IMG/VR virus record: IMGVR_UViG_3300046048_000257
Span: 22,879-86,878 of that record
Reading direction: 5' to 3' (one strand)
Source: a virus
Length of the DNA stretch: 64,000 bases
Positions within the stretch are counted from its first letter, which is position 1. Every line of letters begins with the position of its first letter. A program made the translations under genes and the position numbers. The notes beneath the pieces are model-generated. The model worked only from the letters and a program-made list of their open reading frames with translations. It was not told the origin of the DNA and made no database searches. Positions 7,355 to 16,507 of this stretch are shown piece after piece.

Positions 7355-9022
7355 ATGGCTAAAACTATGACCATGACTGAGTTAAGGGCCACTCATGTGT
7401 ACTATGATGCTTATAAGTTGTTTTGGGATTTTATGCTGGCCAGCTATGAGGGTATCCGGGCGCTGGTGGCCGGTAACCACGTGCTGTTTAAGCATGAGCG
7501 TGAAACGCAGGCTAATTATGACCGCAGGGTGAGTGAGGCGTATGGCTTTGGGTACAGCCAGAGCATAGTGGATATATTTAATTTTTATCTATTTAAAAAG
7601 CCGCCTAAGCGGGATATGGGCCCACTGGCTAAGGATAAGCAGTGGCTCATGTTTAATGATGACTGTGACCTGTACGGAGCGGACTTTGACCAGTGGATGC
7701 TGGAAAGCCAGCGCTATGCGGCCATACTGGGCCATGTGGGCCTGCTGGTGGATAAGGGCAGCACGGAGTATAAAACCAAAAAGCAGGAGCTGGATAATAA
7801 AGTGTATCCATATGTGGCCCGGTACTTTCCACAGGCCATACTGGACTGGACCTATGACCGGGATGACAATAACCGCCCGTATCTGAGTATGATAAAATTA
7901 CTGGATGATGATGGCCGGTACCGGATATGGACCACAGAGGAGTGGGCAGTGTATGCGCCTACTGATGAGCAGGTGAAAAGTGCCCCGCAGGTGCGGGATG
8001 CACAGACCGGCCAAGTGCGTGGTGGTGGAGGCACCACGGGTGAGGAGCCGGAGGTGGAGCCGGAGGATTTTGGCCCTAATCCATTTATGAAAAATGGAGG
8101 GCGGGGTGAAATACCTTTTGTGTGGATGTATAACCTAAAAAGCAAGCTGCGTAATATCGGCGTGAGTGACATAAAGGATGTGGCGTACATAGATGGCTCC
8201 ATAATCCGTAACCTCAGTGAGGGTGAGGAGGTGATAACTTATGGGGCATTTCCTATGCTGCGCACCCCTATGCGTGAAAAAGGGCTGGCGCCCTCCGATA
8301 AATCAGATGTTAAGGATGTAGGCATAACCGCCCTGATGGAGTTTGACCCGGAGCACCCGGAAAGTAAGCCGGACTGGATGGAGGCGGCGGTAAGTGAGCC
8401 CATAGATGCCATACTGGCGTGGATGCTGCGCAAGGTGGAGGAAATATACCGCAGCTCTAATGCAGGGGGCATGGCGGGCACAGAAATACAGAGCCAAGCT
8501 AAAAGCGGTACCGCCCTTAAGGCTGAGTTTCAGCTGCTTAACTCAAAGCTGGTAAGCAAAGGGGCTAACACGGAGCAGAGTGAGAAAAGCATAGTGCGGT
8601 ACTGGGGCATGTGGCAAAAAATGGATGAGGCACAGATGGAAAAAGTGGTAATTGAGTACAGCCGCACCTATGATATAGAAAATCTAACGCAGGACCTTGA
8701 AAACGCACTAACGGCCAAAACATTAGTGATGAGTAAGACTTTCAGGGCCCAGCTCCAGAAAAACGTGGCCCGCCAGATGCTGCCCGCAGCTGAGCCCCGC
8801 CTGCTGGATGATATAGATAAGGAAATAGATGAGGCTGTGGAGGAGCAGGAGGGCGCACCGGATACCTCCGGCGCCGGTAATATAGATGAGTTTGGAAGTA
8901 AGCCGGGTGAGGGTGCCACTGCTGCGGATGCTGTGGCCAGACCCGGCCAATTAGTACCAATACCCGGAGGTAAAAGCGTTGTACCGCCTGTGGCCTCCGG
9001 TACGGGAGGAGGTGAGCGGTAA
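7355..9022 (+). CDS. Portal protein
   Basis: 555 residues, the common length for portal proteins that form the dodecameric DNA gate and bind TerL. It has the helix-rich N-terminus followed by a mixed region, a DIKDVAYIDGSIIRN-type segment, a stem region with SGTALKAEF (about 386-394), and an acidic, low-complexity C-terminus rich in Gly, Pro and Ala. It follows TerL and precedes the MuF protein, the canonical place. AAGGAGG precedes the start. Confidence 0.88.
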   Translation: MAKTMTMTELRATHVYYDAYKLFWDFMLASYEGIRALVAGNHVLFKHERETQANYDRRVSEAYGFGYSQSIVDIFNFYLFKKPPKRDMGPLAKDKQWLMFNDDCDLYGADFDQWMLESQRYAAILGHVGLLVDKGSTEYKTKKQELDNKVYPYVARYFPQAILDWTYDRDDNNRPYLSMIKLLDDDGRYRIWTTEEWAVYAPTDEQVKSAPQVRDAQTGQVRGGGGTTGEEPEVEPEDFGPNPFMKNGGRGEIPFVWMYNLKSKLRNIGVSDIKDVAYIDGSIIRNLSEGEEVITYGAFPMLRTPMREKGLAPSDKSDVKDVGITALMEFDPEHPESKPDWMEAAVSEPIDAILAWMLRKVEEIYRSSNAGGMAGTEIQSQAKSGTALKAEFQLLNSKLVSKGANTEQSEKSIVRYWGMWQKMDEAQMEKVVIEYSRTYDIENLTQDLENALTAKTLVMSKTFRAQLQKNVARQMLPAAEPRLLDDIDKEIDEAVEEQEGAPDTSGAGNIDEFGSKPGEGATAADAVARPGQLVPIPGGKSVVPPVASGTGGGER

Positions 9023-9252
9023 TGGTGGATAACGGTACAGATACCAAAGGTGCTAATGAACCTTACGCCCGGCAGGGCGGCACTAACCCGGCTAATGAAA
9101 TACCTAAGAAAATGCGCCGGGATGATAAGGCTTACATAGACAGTAAGCTGGGCATGTTTAAAAAGGACCATGCCATGAGTGTGCACCAGCGCCATATGGA
9201 CTTAGTGCGTAAAAATGCGCTGGATAACAGTGTAAAACGTAAACTGCCATAG
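9022..9252 (+). CDS. Small hypothetical head-region protein
   Basis: 76 residues, highly charged, with a helical C-terminal half. The start overlaps the portal stop (TAATG) and GAGGAGG lies upstream. No known motif. It may be a portal-associated small protein. Confidence 0.6.
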   Translation: MVDNGTDTKGANEPYARQGGTNPANEIPKKMRRDDKAYIDSKLGMFKKDHAMSVHQRHMDLVRKNALDNSVKRKLP

Positions 9253-9283
9253 GATGGCAGCCGGTAACCCTAAGCGCCCCGTG

Positions 9284-9316
9284 TAGGGCCTCTGAGTGAG
9301 CCTGAGGGGTATTTTT
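9284..9316 (+). terminator. Possible hairpin terminator
   Basis: Short stem around CCTC...GAGG followed by TATTTTT between the portal-linked gene and the sugar dehydratase. A near-identical 20-mer, CCCCGTGTARGGCCTCTGAG, occurs at 9277-9296 and again at 56214-56233. The stem is weak, so termination would be partial. Confidence 0.4.
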
Positions 9317-9332
9317 GAACAGGAGCAGAACT

Positions 9333-10319
9333 ATGAAAAAGCTACTTATTACCGGTGGCTGCGGTTTTGTAGGGCACCACGTAATAGAGCACTTTTTGAA
9401 AGCTACCAAGTGGCAAATTATTACTTTTGATAAACTAACTTATGCCGCCAGTGGACTGGACCGGGTGCGGGATATTCAGGCCTATGATAGCAAGCGGGTG
9501 GCGTTTTATTCACTGGACTTTAGTGTGCCCATATCCCATGGGGTACTGCGGGAGTGTAGGGATGTGGATTATATACTGCACTTAGGGGCTGAAACCCATG
9601 TGGATAATTCCATAGTGGACTGTATGCCTTTTGTTTACAGTAACGTACTGGGCACGGCTAATATGCTGGAGTTTGCAAGGCTCTGCCAGCGCCTCCGGGC
9701 TTTTATATATTTCAGCACTGATGAGGTGTATGGCCCGGCGCCTCCGGGGGTGGCGTATAAGGAGTGGGACCGGTATAACTGCACTAATCCGTATGCAGCT
9801 ACCAAGGCCGCTGGTGAGGAGCTGGTGCTGGCGTTTATGAATACCTACGGTGTGCCCGGTTTCATAACTCATACCATGAATATCATAGGTGAGCGCCAGC
9901 ACCCGGAAAAATACCTGCCTAAGTGTATCCGGGCCGTGCAGCAGGGCACTAAGTTAACCATACATGGCAGCCCGGAGGGTAAACCGGGCTCACGCTTTTA
10001 TATCCATGCCCGTAATGTGGCCCACGCCCTGCACTGGCTGCTGGATAAGTTTGAGCAGCGAGAAAAATATAACATAGTGGGTGAGCGGGAGGTGGATAAT
10101 TTAGAGCTGGCTAAGCTGGTGGCCTCCGTTATGGAGCAGCCGCTGGACTATGAGCTGGTGGACTTTCACAGTAGCAGACCGGGCCATGACCTGCGCTATG
10201 CGCTGGATGGTACCCGGATGGCGGATATGGGCTGGAGTGTGCCCATGGCTTTTGAGGATACTGTGGCCAGTACGGTGCGCTGGACTTTAGATAACCCGGA
10301 GTGGTTAGATACCAAGTGA
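9333..10319 (+). CDS. RmlB-like NAD-dependent sugar nucleotide 4,6-dehydratase
   Basis: 328 residues of the extended SDR family. TGGCGFVG (about 7-14) binds NAD, FDKLTYAAS (32-40) is typical of RmlB, FSTDEVYG (127-134) carries the Thr-Asp-Glu used in dehydration, and YAATK (154-158) is the catalytic Tyr/Lys pair. It probably acts on dTDP- or UDP-glucose to give a 4-keto-6-deoxy sugar. It sits alone between portal and MuF genes behind a hairpin, like an accessory (moron) gene. ATG 9333 is chosen for AGGAG spacing. Confidence 0.87.
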   Translation: MKKLLITGGCGFVGHHVIEHFLKATKWQIITFDKLTYAASGLDRVRDIQAYDSKRVAFYSLDFSVPISHGVLRECRDVDYILHLGAETHVDNSIVDCMPFVYSNVLGTANMLEFARLCQRLRAFIYFSTDEVYGPAPPGVAYKEWDRYNCTNPYAATKAAGEELVLAFMNTYGVPGFITHTMNIIGERQHPEKYLPKCIRAVQQGTKLTIHGSPEGKPGSRFYIHARNVAHALHWLLDKFEQREKYNIVGEREVDNLELAKLVASVMEQPLDYELVDFHSSRPGHDLRYALDGTRMADMGWSVPMAFEDTVASTVRWTLDNPEWLDTK

Positions 10320-10329
10320 GGAGGTAATT

Positions 10330-10599
10330 ATGTTAAGTGAGCCTAAAACGGATAGGGAGTGGCAGGCCCGTATGGATGCTGAAACACTGGCGCAGGCTGA
10401 AAAAATAAAGGCGGATAAAGCCCGGCTGGAGGCTGCGCAGAAACAGGCTAAACTGATGGCGAATGATAAGCGTGAGGAGGCCACGGCCATGAGCAAGATA
10501 GCCGGGCAGGCCTCTGGTACCGATGATGCAAAAAAACCCGATAAAGAGCCGCTCAGGGGCTCTGGTAACCCTTTTAACATAGGGGTGAGGATAAAGTAA
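10330..10599 (+). CDS. Small coiled-coil protein
   Basis: 89 residues, Lys/Glu/Ala-rich helix over about residues 5-60, then a flexible tail ending in a short hydrophobic motif. GAGGAGG precedes the start. It lies directly upstream of the MuF gene. It may be a small head-assembly helper. No family is recognised. Confidence 0.65.
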   Translation: MLSEPKTDREWQARMDAETLAQAEKIKADKARLEAAQKQAKLMANDKREEATAMSKIAGQASGTDDAKKPDKEPLRGSGNPFNIGVRIK

Positions 10600-10600
10600 C

Positions 10601-13600
10601 ATGCCCAGCACTGATGATGTTATGCAGGCGGCCAATAAAATGGGCCAGACTCTGGCGCAGGAAACTGATAAGCACCTTATCAGGATGCGCCAGAGTATTA
10701 AGCGCCTCCAGCAGCGTATAACTAACCAGCTAAAGGACTTGACCACTGGTAAGGATGGTAAACTTATGGGCCCACGGGTAAACCTTAAGCAGGCCCAAAA
10801 AGTACACCAGCAGCTCATTAACGCTTTTGATGAGGAGTATGGTGAGGTACTGCGCAAGGGGCTGGATAAATCATTTAAGGCCATAGCGGACCAGATACAG
10901 AATACGTTTAGGGATTTAGATATAGCCATGGAGTTTACCGGTGTGGACCGGGATATGATAGCTGCCCTTAAAACGCAGGCGCTTAAGGAGTTTGAGGCCT
11001 ATGGCCAGCAGGCCATGGACCAGATGGCCACGGCTATGTATGATACCGTGGTGGCCCGTGGTACTTTTGCGGAGCTGGTGGCCACACTGGATGGCATACT
11101 GATAGGTGGCGTGGATGCCAGAGGCCAGAGCATGGCCCAGTACAGCGCTCTGTGGGCTAATGATGCCCTTATGAATTTTCAGCAGCGCATACACCTGAAA
11201 AAAGGCCGGGATGCCGGGCTGGACCATTACCTGTATTTTGGTAACGTAATAGAGCGCTCACGGCCTTTTTGCATAGACCGGGCGGGTAAGATATTCAGTG
11301 AGGAGCAGATTAAAAGCTGGGATGCTATGAGCTGGCAGGGTAAAAGTGGGCCCGCCCTTACTAACCGGGGTGGGTGGAATTGCAGGCACCACTGGCAGCC
11401 TGTGGACCCCAGCTGGCTGCCTGAGGAGGGGCTGGATATAGGTGACTATTTTGATGAAACGGGCACACAGCCCGGAGTGGCCCGTGGCTCCACCATGCCC
11501 GTGTGGCCGGGACCGGGGGCCAAGGGTGCTAAGCCGCTGCCACCTAAGCCGCCCCCACGTAAGCCCATAGTTTTTGGTGACCCGGCTACCCGCTGGGTGC
11601 CTCCAGATGGCTTTCACAGTGATGCTAACGCATGGAGTGAGGCCATGTATAAGGCCGGGCAGGATTACCATAAGTGGAGTGGGCTTAATCCCAGTGGGCC
11701 CATAGCGGATAACATAGTGGAGGCACTGGAGGCGCAGGGCCGTAATGGCCGGGTGATGCAGACCACGTTTAGAAACGTATTAGGCGGCGCAAAGGGTGAG
11801 CAGGATAAATTGTTTACCCATTTTGTGGCCGTGGAGCTGGATGATACTGGCAGGGTGATACGGGTATTTGATGTGGGTAATGAGTATCTGGTGAGGGCGG
11901 AGCTGCGGACCATAACGGACCTAATGCCGGGCGGGCAGCTGCCTGAATACTGGCCCACGCTGGCTGATGATATAGACCTTAAGCGGATGAGCCCCACTAT
12001 ATTCAAAAAAGGCCAGTGGGCCCGTGATACCAGCAGCCTGTACTCCATGGATGACCATATGTTTTTCTATGACAAAATGATGGACCCAGCTGTGCTCAGG
12101 GAGGCTGAGCGGATGGCCCGGATAGCCGCAGCGGAGGCCGCTAAACAGGCGGCGGAGGAGGCTGCTAAAAAAGCGGCTAAGGAGGTAGTGGAGGCACCGG
12201 GCACAAAAACGCCACAGGTGGGCATGCAACCGTGGAAAGCCGCTAAAACAAAAGCAGAGGCGCAGAGGCAGCTGATGGATATTATTGAGGAGTGTAAGCG
12301 GCGTGATACTTATGTAACGGTGAGGTGGGGTAATGACATAGGGGCACATTACGTGCGCTTTAGGCATGACCCTACCCACTGGAGCTGGAAGGATAGATAT
12401 AAACCCCATAGATGGAAAGCGGCGAAACTACACGCAGAAATTAAGGTATCAAGTAAAACCACGCTGGAGCAGCTTAACGCCATTAACCGTAAGCTGCATG
12501 AGTTTCAGGCCCGGCTGAGCCTCTATGAGCTGCCTCCGCTGCGGGGGGCTTTTACGTGGGCTGGTAAAGCGGACTGGGCTGCTAATATGGGTGATGGTGT
12601 TATGGGCCTGCACCATGATGCTTTTAGCAGCTGGTTTGATGATTTAGTTTTTGACCGGGTAAAATATGCTAACAATTTAAACAGAGCTGTGGAGCAGCAG
12701 CGGGCGCTGCTTAAAACGATAGCGGATTTAGAGGGCACAAAGTCCACAGCCTATAAAGCCATTAAGGAGCAGATGGACCTCCGGCTGGCAGAGCTAAAAA
12801 AGCTGGATGAGGATATATGGGAGGGCCCGCTGTATGGTAACCATAAGGGTACGGCTACCAAGTGGCGCCCCGGTGATGATACAGTGGACCGCCCGGAAAA
12901 TGTGCGGGACTATTTCAATAACTATGCGGATAGGGGCTATAAAACCATGGAGCATGAGCTGGGCCACCATATCCATCAGCAGATGTTTGTGGATGGCGCC
13001 ACAGACTTGTATGATGATCCGCCTTTTGAAAAGTGGCTGGATTATGTTTTTAATGGGCCCCAGCGCCAGAATATAACCCGGATGGCCCCCAGCCGGTACG
13101 CACTTAAAAACAGCCATGAGTGGTTTGCGGAAAATTACTGCTCATGGCAGATGGGTATGAAACACTTAGTAAATGAGGAGCTGGTGGGCGTGCTGGAGGG
13201 GCTGGATGATTTAGCAGCTGGCCGTATTTCATACCGGGACTTTAAGTATATGATGTTTGATGGCGGTGACTTTGCACGGCCTCTGCTGGTAAAGGCCCGG
13301 CGTGTGTATAAGGAGGCCGCAGAGATGGCAGATAAAGTGGATGAGCTGTATTACCAAGTGCTAAACGCTTTGAAAAAGCAGGAGGGCCGTGTAAGCGCTT
13401 TTGACTTGCATGATGTTTTATCTAAAGAGTGGGATACCATAGTGTGGACCTCCGATGTAGAAAAAGCGCTGGAAAAAGCCCTTAAAGCGGAGCTGGTGAG
13501 TAAAACACCTCAGGGCTGGATGTGGGGCACTAAGAAACTGGGCACGCTGCCAAGTAAGTATATGCTGCCTCCTAATTTATCAGTGCCTCCGGCGCCTAAT

Positions 13601-13846
13601 TTCCAAAAGGCCGTACTGGAAATGTGGGATACTATGGTGCACCGTTCACTGATGGCCGAAACTACCACCATGCAGCAGCTTATGGATACGCTGGGCGTGG
13701 ATGCTCATGTGGCCAAAATATTCATAAATGATATTAAAAAGCAGGGGCTGGCCACGCAGATAGGCGCTTTTGTGGAGGGCCATGAGGCGGCTATAACTAA
13801 CACCACAGAGTTTTTTATTAAGGACCCTAACCAGTTTGTGCGCTAA
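10601..13846 (+). CDS. MuF-type head morphogenesis protein fused to a zinc metallopeptidase
   Basis: 1081 residues, several times longer than simple MuF proteins. The N-terminal domain (about 1-275) has the MuF pattern with a His/Arg/Cys segment IERSRPFCIDRAGK and GGWNCRH. A Pro-rich linker follows, then an unassigned domain (about 325-450), an Ala/Lys coiled coil, and a metallopeptidase domain with HELGH at 785-789 and a downstream Glu in NSHEWFAE. The end looks like winged-helix pairs. MuF proteins ride in the head near the portal, and MuF fusions to toxins and enzymes are known, so the peptidase may be delivered with DNA. Confidence 0.85.
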   Translation: MPSTDDVMQAANKMGQTLAQETDKHLIRMRQSIKRLQQRITNQLKDLTTGKDGKLMGPRVNLKQAQKVHQQLINAFDEEYGEVLRKGLDKSFKAIADQIQNTFRDLDIAMEFTGVDRDMIAALKTQALKEFEAYGQQAMDQMATAMYDTVVARGTFAELVATLDGILIGGVDARGQSMAQYSALWANDALMNFQQRIHLKKGRDAGLDHYLYFGNVIERSRPFCIDRAGKIFSEEQIKSWDAMSWQGKSGPALTNRGGWNCRHHWQPVDPSWLPEEGLDIGDYFDETGTQPGVARGSTMPVWPGPGAKGAKPLPPKPPPRKPIVFGDPATRWVPPDGFHSDANAWSEAMYKAGQDYHKWSGLNPSGPIADNIVEALEAQGRNGRVMQTTFRNVLGGAKGEQDKLFTHFVAVELDDTGRVIRVFDVGNEYLVRAELRTITDLMPGGQLPEYWPTLADDIDLKRMSPTIFKKGQWARDTSSLYSMDDHMFFYDKMMDPAVLREAERMARIAAAEAAKQAAEEAAKKAAKEVVEAPGTKTPQVGMQPWKAAKTKAEAQRQLMDIIEECKRRDTYVTVRWGNDIGAHYVRFRHDPTHWSWKDRYKPHRWKAAKLHAEIKVSSKTTLEQLNAINRKLHEFQARLSLYELPPLRGAFTWAGKADWAANMGDGVMGLHHDAFSSWFDDLVFDRVKYANNLNRAVEQQRALLKTIADLEGTKSTAYKAIKEQMDLRLAELKKLDEDIWEGPLYGNHKGTATKWRPGDDTVDRPENVRDYFNNYADRGYKTMEHELGHHIHQQMFVDGATDLYDDPPFEKWLDYVFNGPQRQNITRMAPSRYALKNSHEWFAENYCSWQMGMKHLVNEELVGVLEGLDDLAAGRISYRDFKYMMFDGGDFARPLLVKARRVYKEAAEMADKVDELYYQVLNALKKQEGRVSAFDLHDVLSKEWDTIVWTSDVEKALEKALKAELVSKTPQGWMWGTKKLGTLPSKYMLPPNLSVPPAPNFQKAVLEMWDTMVHRSLMAETTTMQQLMDTLGVDAHVAKIFINDIKKQGLATQIGAFVEGHEAAITNTTEFFIKDPNQFVR

Positions 13847-13856
13847 GGAGTAACTT

Positions 13857-14072
13857 ATGGAGCCCATATGTCATAACTGTGCTCATTTTTTTGTGCTTAC
13901 GGGTAGCGGGCTGCTGGACCCGGCTGTGGAAACGTGCACAGCCTTTTACCCGGCGCCTATACCGCAGGATATTATGCTGGGTGAGGTGGGGCACAGTGAG
14001 CCACACCCTAACCAGCATAACCGTGAAATATTATTTTTATCTATGAGCCCACTTAAAAAACCACGCTCATAA
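13857..14072 (+). CDS. Small Cys/His zinc-binding phage protein
   Basis: 71 residues. ICHNCAHFF near the N-terminus, ETCTAFYPAPIPQDI, then a His region match a common small phage protein with Cx2Cx2H...C and a PIP motif. It probably folds round zinc. Its last codons form part of the terminator stem that separates it from the capsid operon. Confidence 0.65.
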   Translation: MEPICHNCAHFFVLTGSGLLDPAVETCTAFYPAPIPQDIMLGEVGHSEPHPNQHNREILFLSMSPLKKPRS

Positions 14073-14080
14073 TTTTTTTT
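14042..14080 (+). terminator. Terminator overlapping the gene end
   Basis: TATGAGC (14042-14048) pairs with GCTCATA (14065-14071), followed by eight T residues at 14073-14080. It ends the portal/MuF transcript just before a promoter. Confidence 0.7.
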
Positions 14081-14082
14081 GC

Positions 14083-14111
14083 TTGTGTGCACATAATTGT
14101 GGATGTATAAT
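14083..14111 (+). promoter_or_regulatory. Sigma70-like promoter for the capsid operon
   Basis: A perfect TATAAT at 14106-14111 lies 17 bases after TTGTGT at 14083-14088. It follows a terminator and precedes scaffold and capsid genes, which need high expression. The -35 is weak, so an activator may help. Confidence 0.65.
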
Positions 14112-14116
14112 ATGCA

Positions 14117-14201
14117 ACATACAATATATAGTATGTGCCCATGTGGGCCCAATTTATTAACCATGCAGGAGGGTAACCTACCTGCGGCACCCTGTGGGTG
14201 A
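14117..14201 (+). promoter_or_regulatory. Structured 5' leader with three inverted repeats
   Basis: Downstream of the promoter there is ACATAC (14117-14122) with GTATGT (14131-14136), GCAGG with CCTGC (about 14164-14183), and CACCC with GGGTG (about 14189-14201). The first could be an operator. The others could be RNA hairpins that protect the abundant capsid message. Confidence 0.45.
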
Positions 14202-14226
14202 CCACAAAAAAAGGGAGGCGTGAGCC

Positions 14227-15147
14227 ATGGAATTGACTTTAAAACTTGACCCCGAAACTCAGCAGGCAGTAATACAGGATGGTAAGCCGGTCTATATCCT
14301 TACTGATGGTGACAAAAGTGAGGACTTTGTGGCCGATGTGCCCAGCATGTACCTTAACACCTTAAAACTTAAGGGTGAAAGTAAGCAGCACCGTGACAAG
14401 CTAAAAAGTGCCACGGATGAGTTAACCACCTTTAAGACTATTTTTGATGGTGTGGAGGATGTGGCTGAGTACAGGAGCGCAGCGGATAAAGCGCTGGAAG
14501 TGGTTAAAAATCTGGATGACAAAAAGCTGATAGATGCAGGTAAAGTGGATGAGGTTAAAGCGGAGCTGAAAGCAGCCCATGATAAAAACTTAGCTGCGGC
14601 GCAAAAAAAGTTTGAAAAGCAGCTGGAGGATATGACTGGGCAGCTGGGCAGTAAGGATAATCTCATACGCAAGTTGACTATCGGCCAGCGCTTTGCAACA
14701 GACCAGCACTTTAGTGGAACAGAACCCAAAACTAATGTGCAGCCTGCCATGGCTGAGGCGTACTGGGGCCACCTATTTACCGTGGATGAGAAAAAAACCA
14801 CTGCTGATGGTAAGCCTTTAGTGATAGGGCACCACCCGGTAACCGGTGATGAGATTTTGAGCACACGCCCGGATACCGTGGGTGAAATAGCGGACTTTGG
14901 TGAGGCCATAAGTGTAGTAATTGAGCACAGCCCGCTTAGGGATGCTATTTTAAACAGCGGACCTCCGGGCTCAGGAGCCGGAGGCGGAGGAGGTGGAGGC
15001 GGCGGGGGCTCAGATGAGCTAAGCAAGTTAAAAGCTAAGTATGATGCGGCGGTAAAATCCGGTGATGGCCGGACCGCTGTGGCTCTAAAAAACAGGATTT
15101 TTGCTATGCAGCAAGGCACAGCAGGCCGTACTGCACAGCGCAGATAA
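14227..15147 (+). CDS. Scaffolding protein
   Basis: 306 residues directly before the major capsid gene. It is strongly helical and charged with a long coiled coil (about 55-160), then a globular region and a run of glycines (about 249-259) leading to a short helical C-terminus that is rich in basic residues. This matches phage scaffolds, whose basic C-terminal helix binds the inside of the capsid shell. The function is inferred from composition and position. Confidence 0.75.
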   Translation: MELTLKLDPETQQAVIQDGKPVYILTDGDKSEDFVADVPSMYLNTLKLKGESKQHRDKLKSATDELTTFKTIFDGVEDVAEYRSAADKALEVVKNLDDKKLIDAGKVDEVKAELKAAHDKNLAAAQKKFEKQLEDMTGQLGSKDNLIRKLTIGQRFATDQHFSGTEPKTNVQPAMAEAYWGHLFTVDEKKTTADGKPLVIGHHPVTGDEILSTRPDTVGEIADFGEAISVVIEHSPLRDAILNSGPPGSGAGGGGGGGGGGSDELSKLKAKYDAAVKSGDGRTAVALKNRIFAMQQGTAGRTAQRR

Positions 15148-15150
15148 CCA

Positions 15151-15176
15151 CGCAGGCCGGGTAAGGTGGGCCTGCG
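15151..15176 (+). terminator. Intergenic hairpin between scaffold and capsid
   Basis: CGCAGGCC (15151-15158) pairs with GGCCTGCG (15169-15176). There is no U-tract, so it is more likely a processing or stability hairpin that lets capsid mRNA accumulate over scaffold mRNA. Confidence 0.5.
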
Positions 15177-15210
15177 CTAAAAACTTTATTCGATTAAGGA
15201 GGATTTAGCT

Positions 15211-16170
15211 ATGGCTAATACCAATGCAGCGGCAACCGTATGGAACTGCCCTAACTACACCGGGGAGCTGTACCTTATCGGTGCCAATCAGACCCCGTTT
15301 TTAAACATGATAGGCGGGCTGCAAGGTGGCAATATCCGCACCGTGAGTGACTTTCAGTATCCACTGGCACAACCGTGGGCGCTGGAGGCCGCCAGCCAGC
15401 CAGCCATTACGGAAACCGCCTCACTAACGGCACCTAACCCGTGGACCTATGTGAGGAGCCAAGATGTTAACACCTGCCAGATATGGCAGCGGCAGGTATC
15501 CGTGAGCTATGCCAAGCAAAGTGTTACCGGCCAAGTAACCGCCGATGGCACCACCGGGCTGGTAATGCTGGACCAGCAGCCCGTGCAAAATGAGCTTGAC
15601 TTTCAGATTACCGCCCATATGCGCCAGATAGCTCTGGATGTGGATTACACCTTTTTGAATGGCGCATATCAGCAGGCCACCAGTGCTGCTGTGGCGGCTA
15701 AAACCCGTGGTATCATTACCGGAGCCACGACCAATACCGTGGCCGCAGGCACAGCGGCGCTGGATAAGGCTTTGATAGACCAGCTGCTGCGCACCATGGC
15801 GGCTAACGGTGCAGAGTTTATTAACCCCGTTATTTTTGTTAACGCTTTCCAAAAACAGCAAATATCCAATATCTACGGTTATGCCCCTGAGGACCGTAAC
15901 GTGGGTGGGTATAACATTAAGCAGATAGAAACGGATTTTGCGGTACTGGGTATTGTATGGGCGCCTAACGTGCCTGCGGCTACTTTACTGGTGGCTGACC
16001 TTGCATTTTGTGCCCCGGTTTTTCTGCCCGTGCCCAATAAGGGCGTGCTGTTTTATGAGGAGCTGAGCAAGACCGGCGCCAGCGAAAAAGGCCAGATTTA
16101 TGGCCAGTTAGGGCTGGACTATGGACCTGAGGAGTACCACGGGACCATTACCGGGCTGGCCACTTCTTAA
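15211..16170 (+). CDS. Major capsid protein (SU10/DUF5309-like)
   Basis: 319 residues. The N-terminal NCPNYTGELYLIG and TPFLNMIGG motifs, the conserved DFQY and WQRQVSVSYAKQ segments, and the LDVDYTFLNG helix fit the HK97-fold SU10-type major capsid group (DUF5309). It follows the scaffold and has a strong AAGGAGG. It should form the icosahedral shell. Confidence 0.88.
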   Translation: MANTNAAATVWNCPNYTGELYLIGANQTPFLNMIGGLQGGNIRTVSDFQYPLAQPWALEAASQPAITETASLTAPNPWTYVRSQDVNTCQIWQRQVSVSYAKQSVTGQVTADGTTGLVMLDQQPVQNELDFQITAHMRQIALDVDYTFLNGAYQQATSAAVAAKTRGIITGATTNTVAAGTAALDKALIDQLLRTMAANGAEFINPVIFVNAFQKQQISNIYGYAPEDRNVGGYNIKQIETDFAVLGIVWAPNVPAATLLVADLAFCAPVFLPVPNKGVLFYEELSKTGASEKGQIYGQLGLDYGPEEYHGTITGLATS

Positions 16171-16184
16171 TCCGGGTGGGCGTT

Positions 16185-16201
16185 TTAAGGCTTAGCCTTA
16201 A
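16185..16201 (+). terminator. Hairpin after the capsid gene
   Basis: A perfect inverted repeat, TTAAGGC at 16185-16191 with GCCTTAA at 16195-16201, separated by three bases. There is no T-run afterwards. It probably marks an mRNA end or processing site. Confidence 0.45.
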
Positions 16202-16280
16202 TGGACACGCATAACGGGTGTTTTGGGCCCAGTGCTCAATAGACACACCCCCATAATTTAACTAAGGAGGATTAAGGACC

Positions 16281-16463
16281 ATGACACAGCAAATTAAAAA
16301 GGATGCCATACGGCGCCGGAGGCTGATTAATAACCCAGCCATAAACCCGGAGCTGCGCTGGTATCTAAAACAGCTTAACAGTAAGCTGGGGCAGGATACG
16401 TTTGGCACCACCACTACCACTACCAGCACTACCAGCACCACGACCAGTACCACCACCAGTTAA
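16281..16463 (+). CDS. Small basic protein with Thr/Ser tail
   Basis: 60 residues. The first 40 are helical and basic. The last third is a pure Thr/Ser tract (codons 16407-16460) written with mixed ACC, ACT, ACG, AGC and AGT codons. It lies directly after the major capsid gene and has a strong AAGGAGG, so it could be a small capsid-binding or decoration protein whose tail is exposed. No family is recognised. Confidence 0.7.
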   Translation: MTQQIKKDAIRRRRLINNPAINPELRWYLKQLNSKLGQDTFGTTTTTTSTTSTTTSTTTS

Positions 16464-16507
16464 TGGCGGTATGGTGGGTGGATGCTGTATGTTAGGAGGT
16501 ATCCAAA

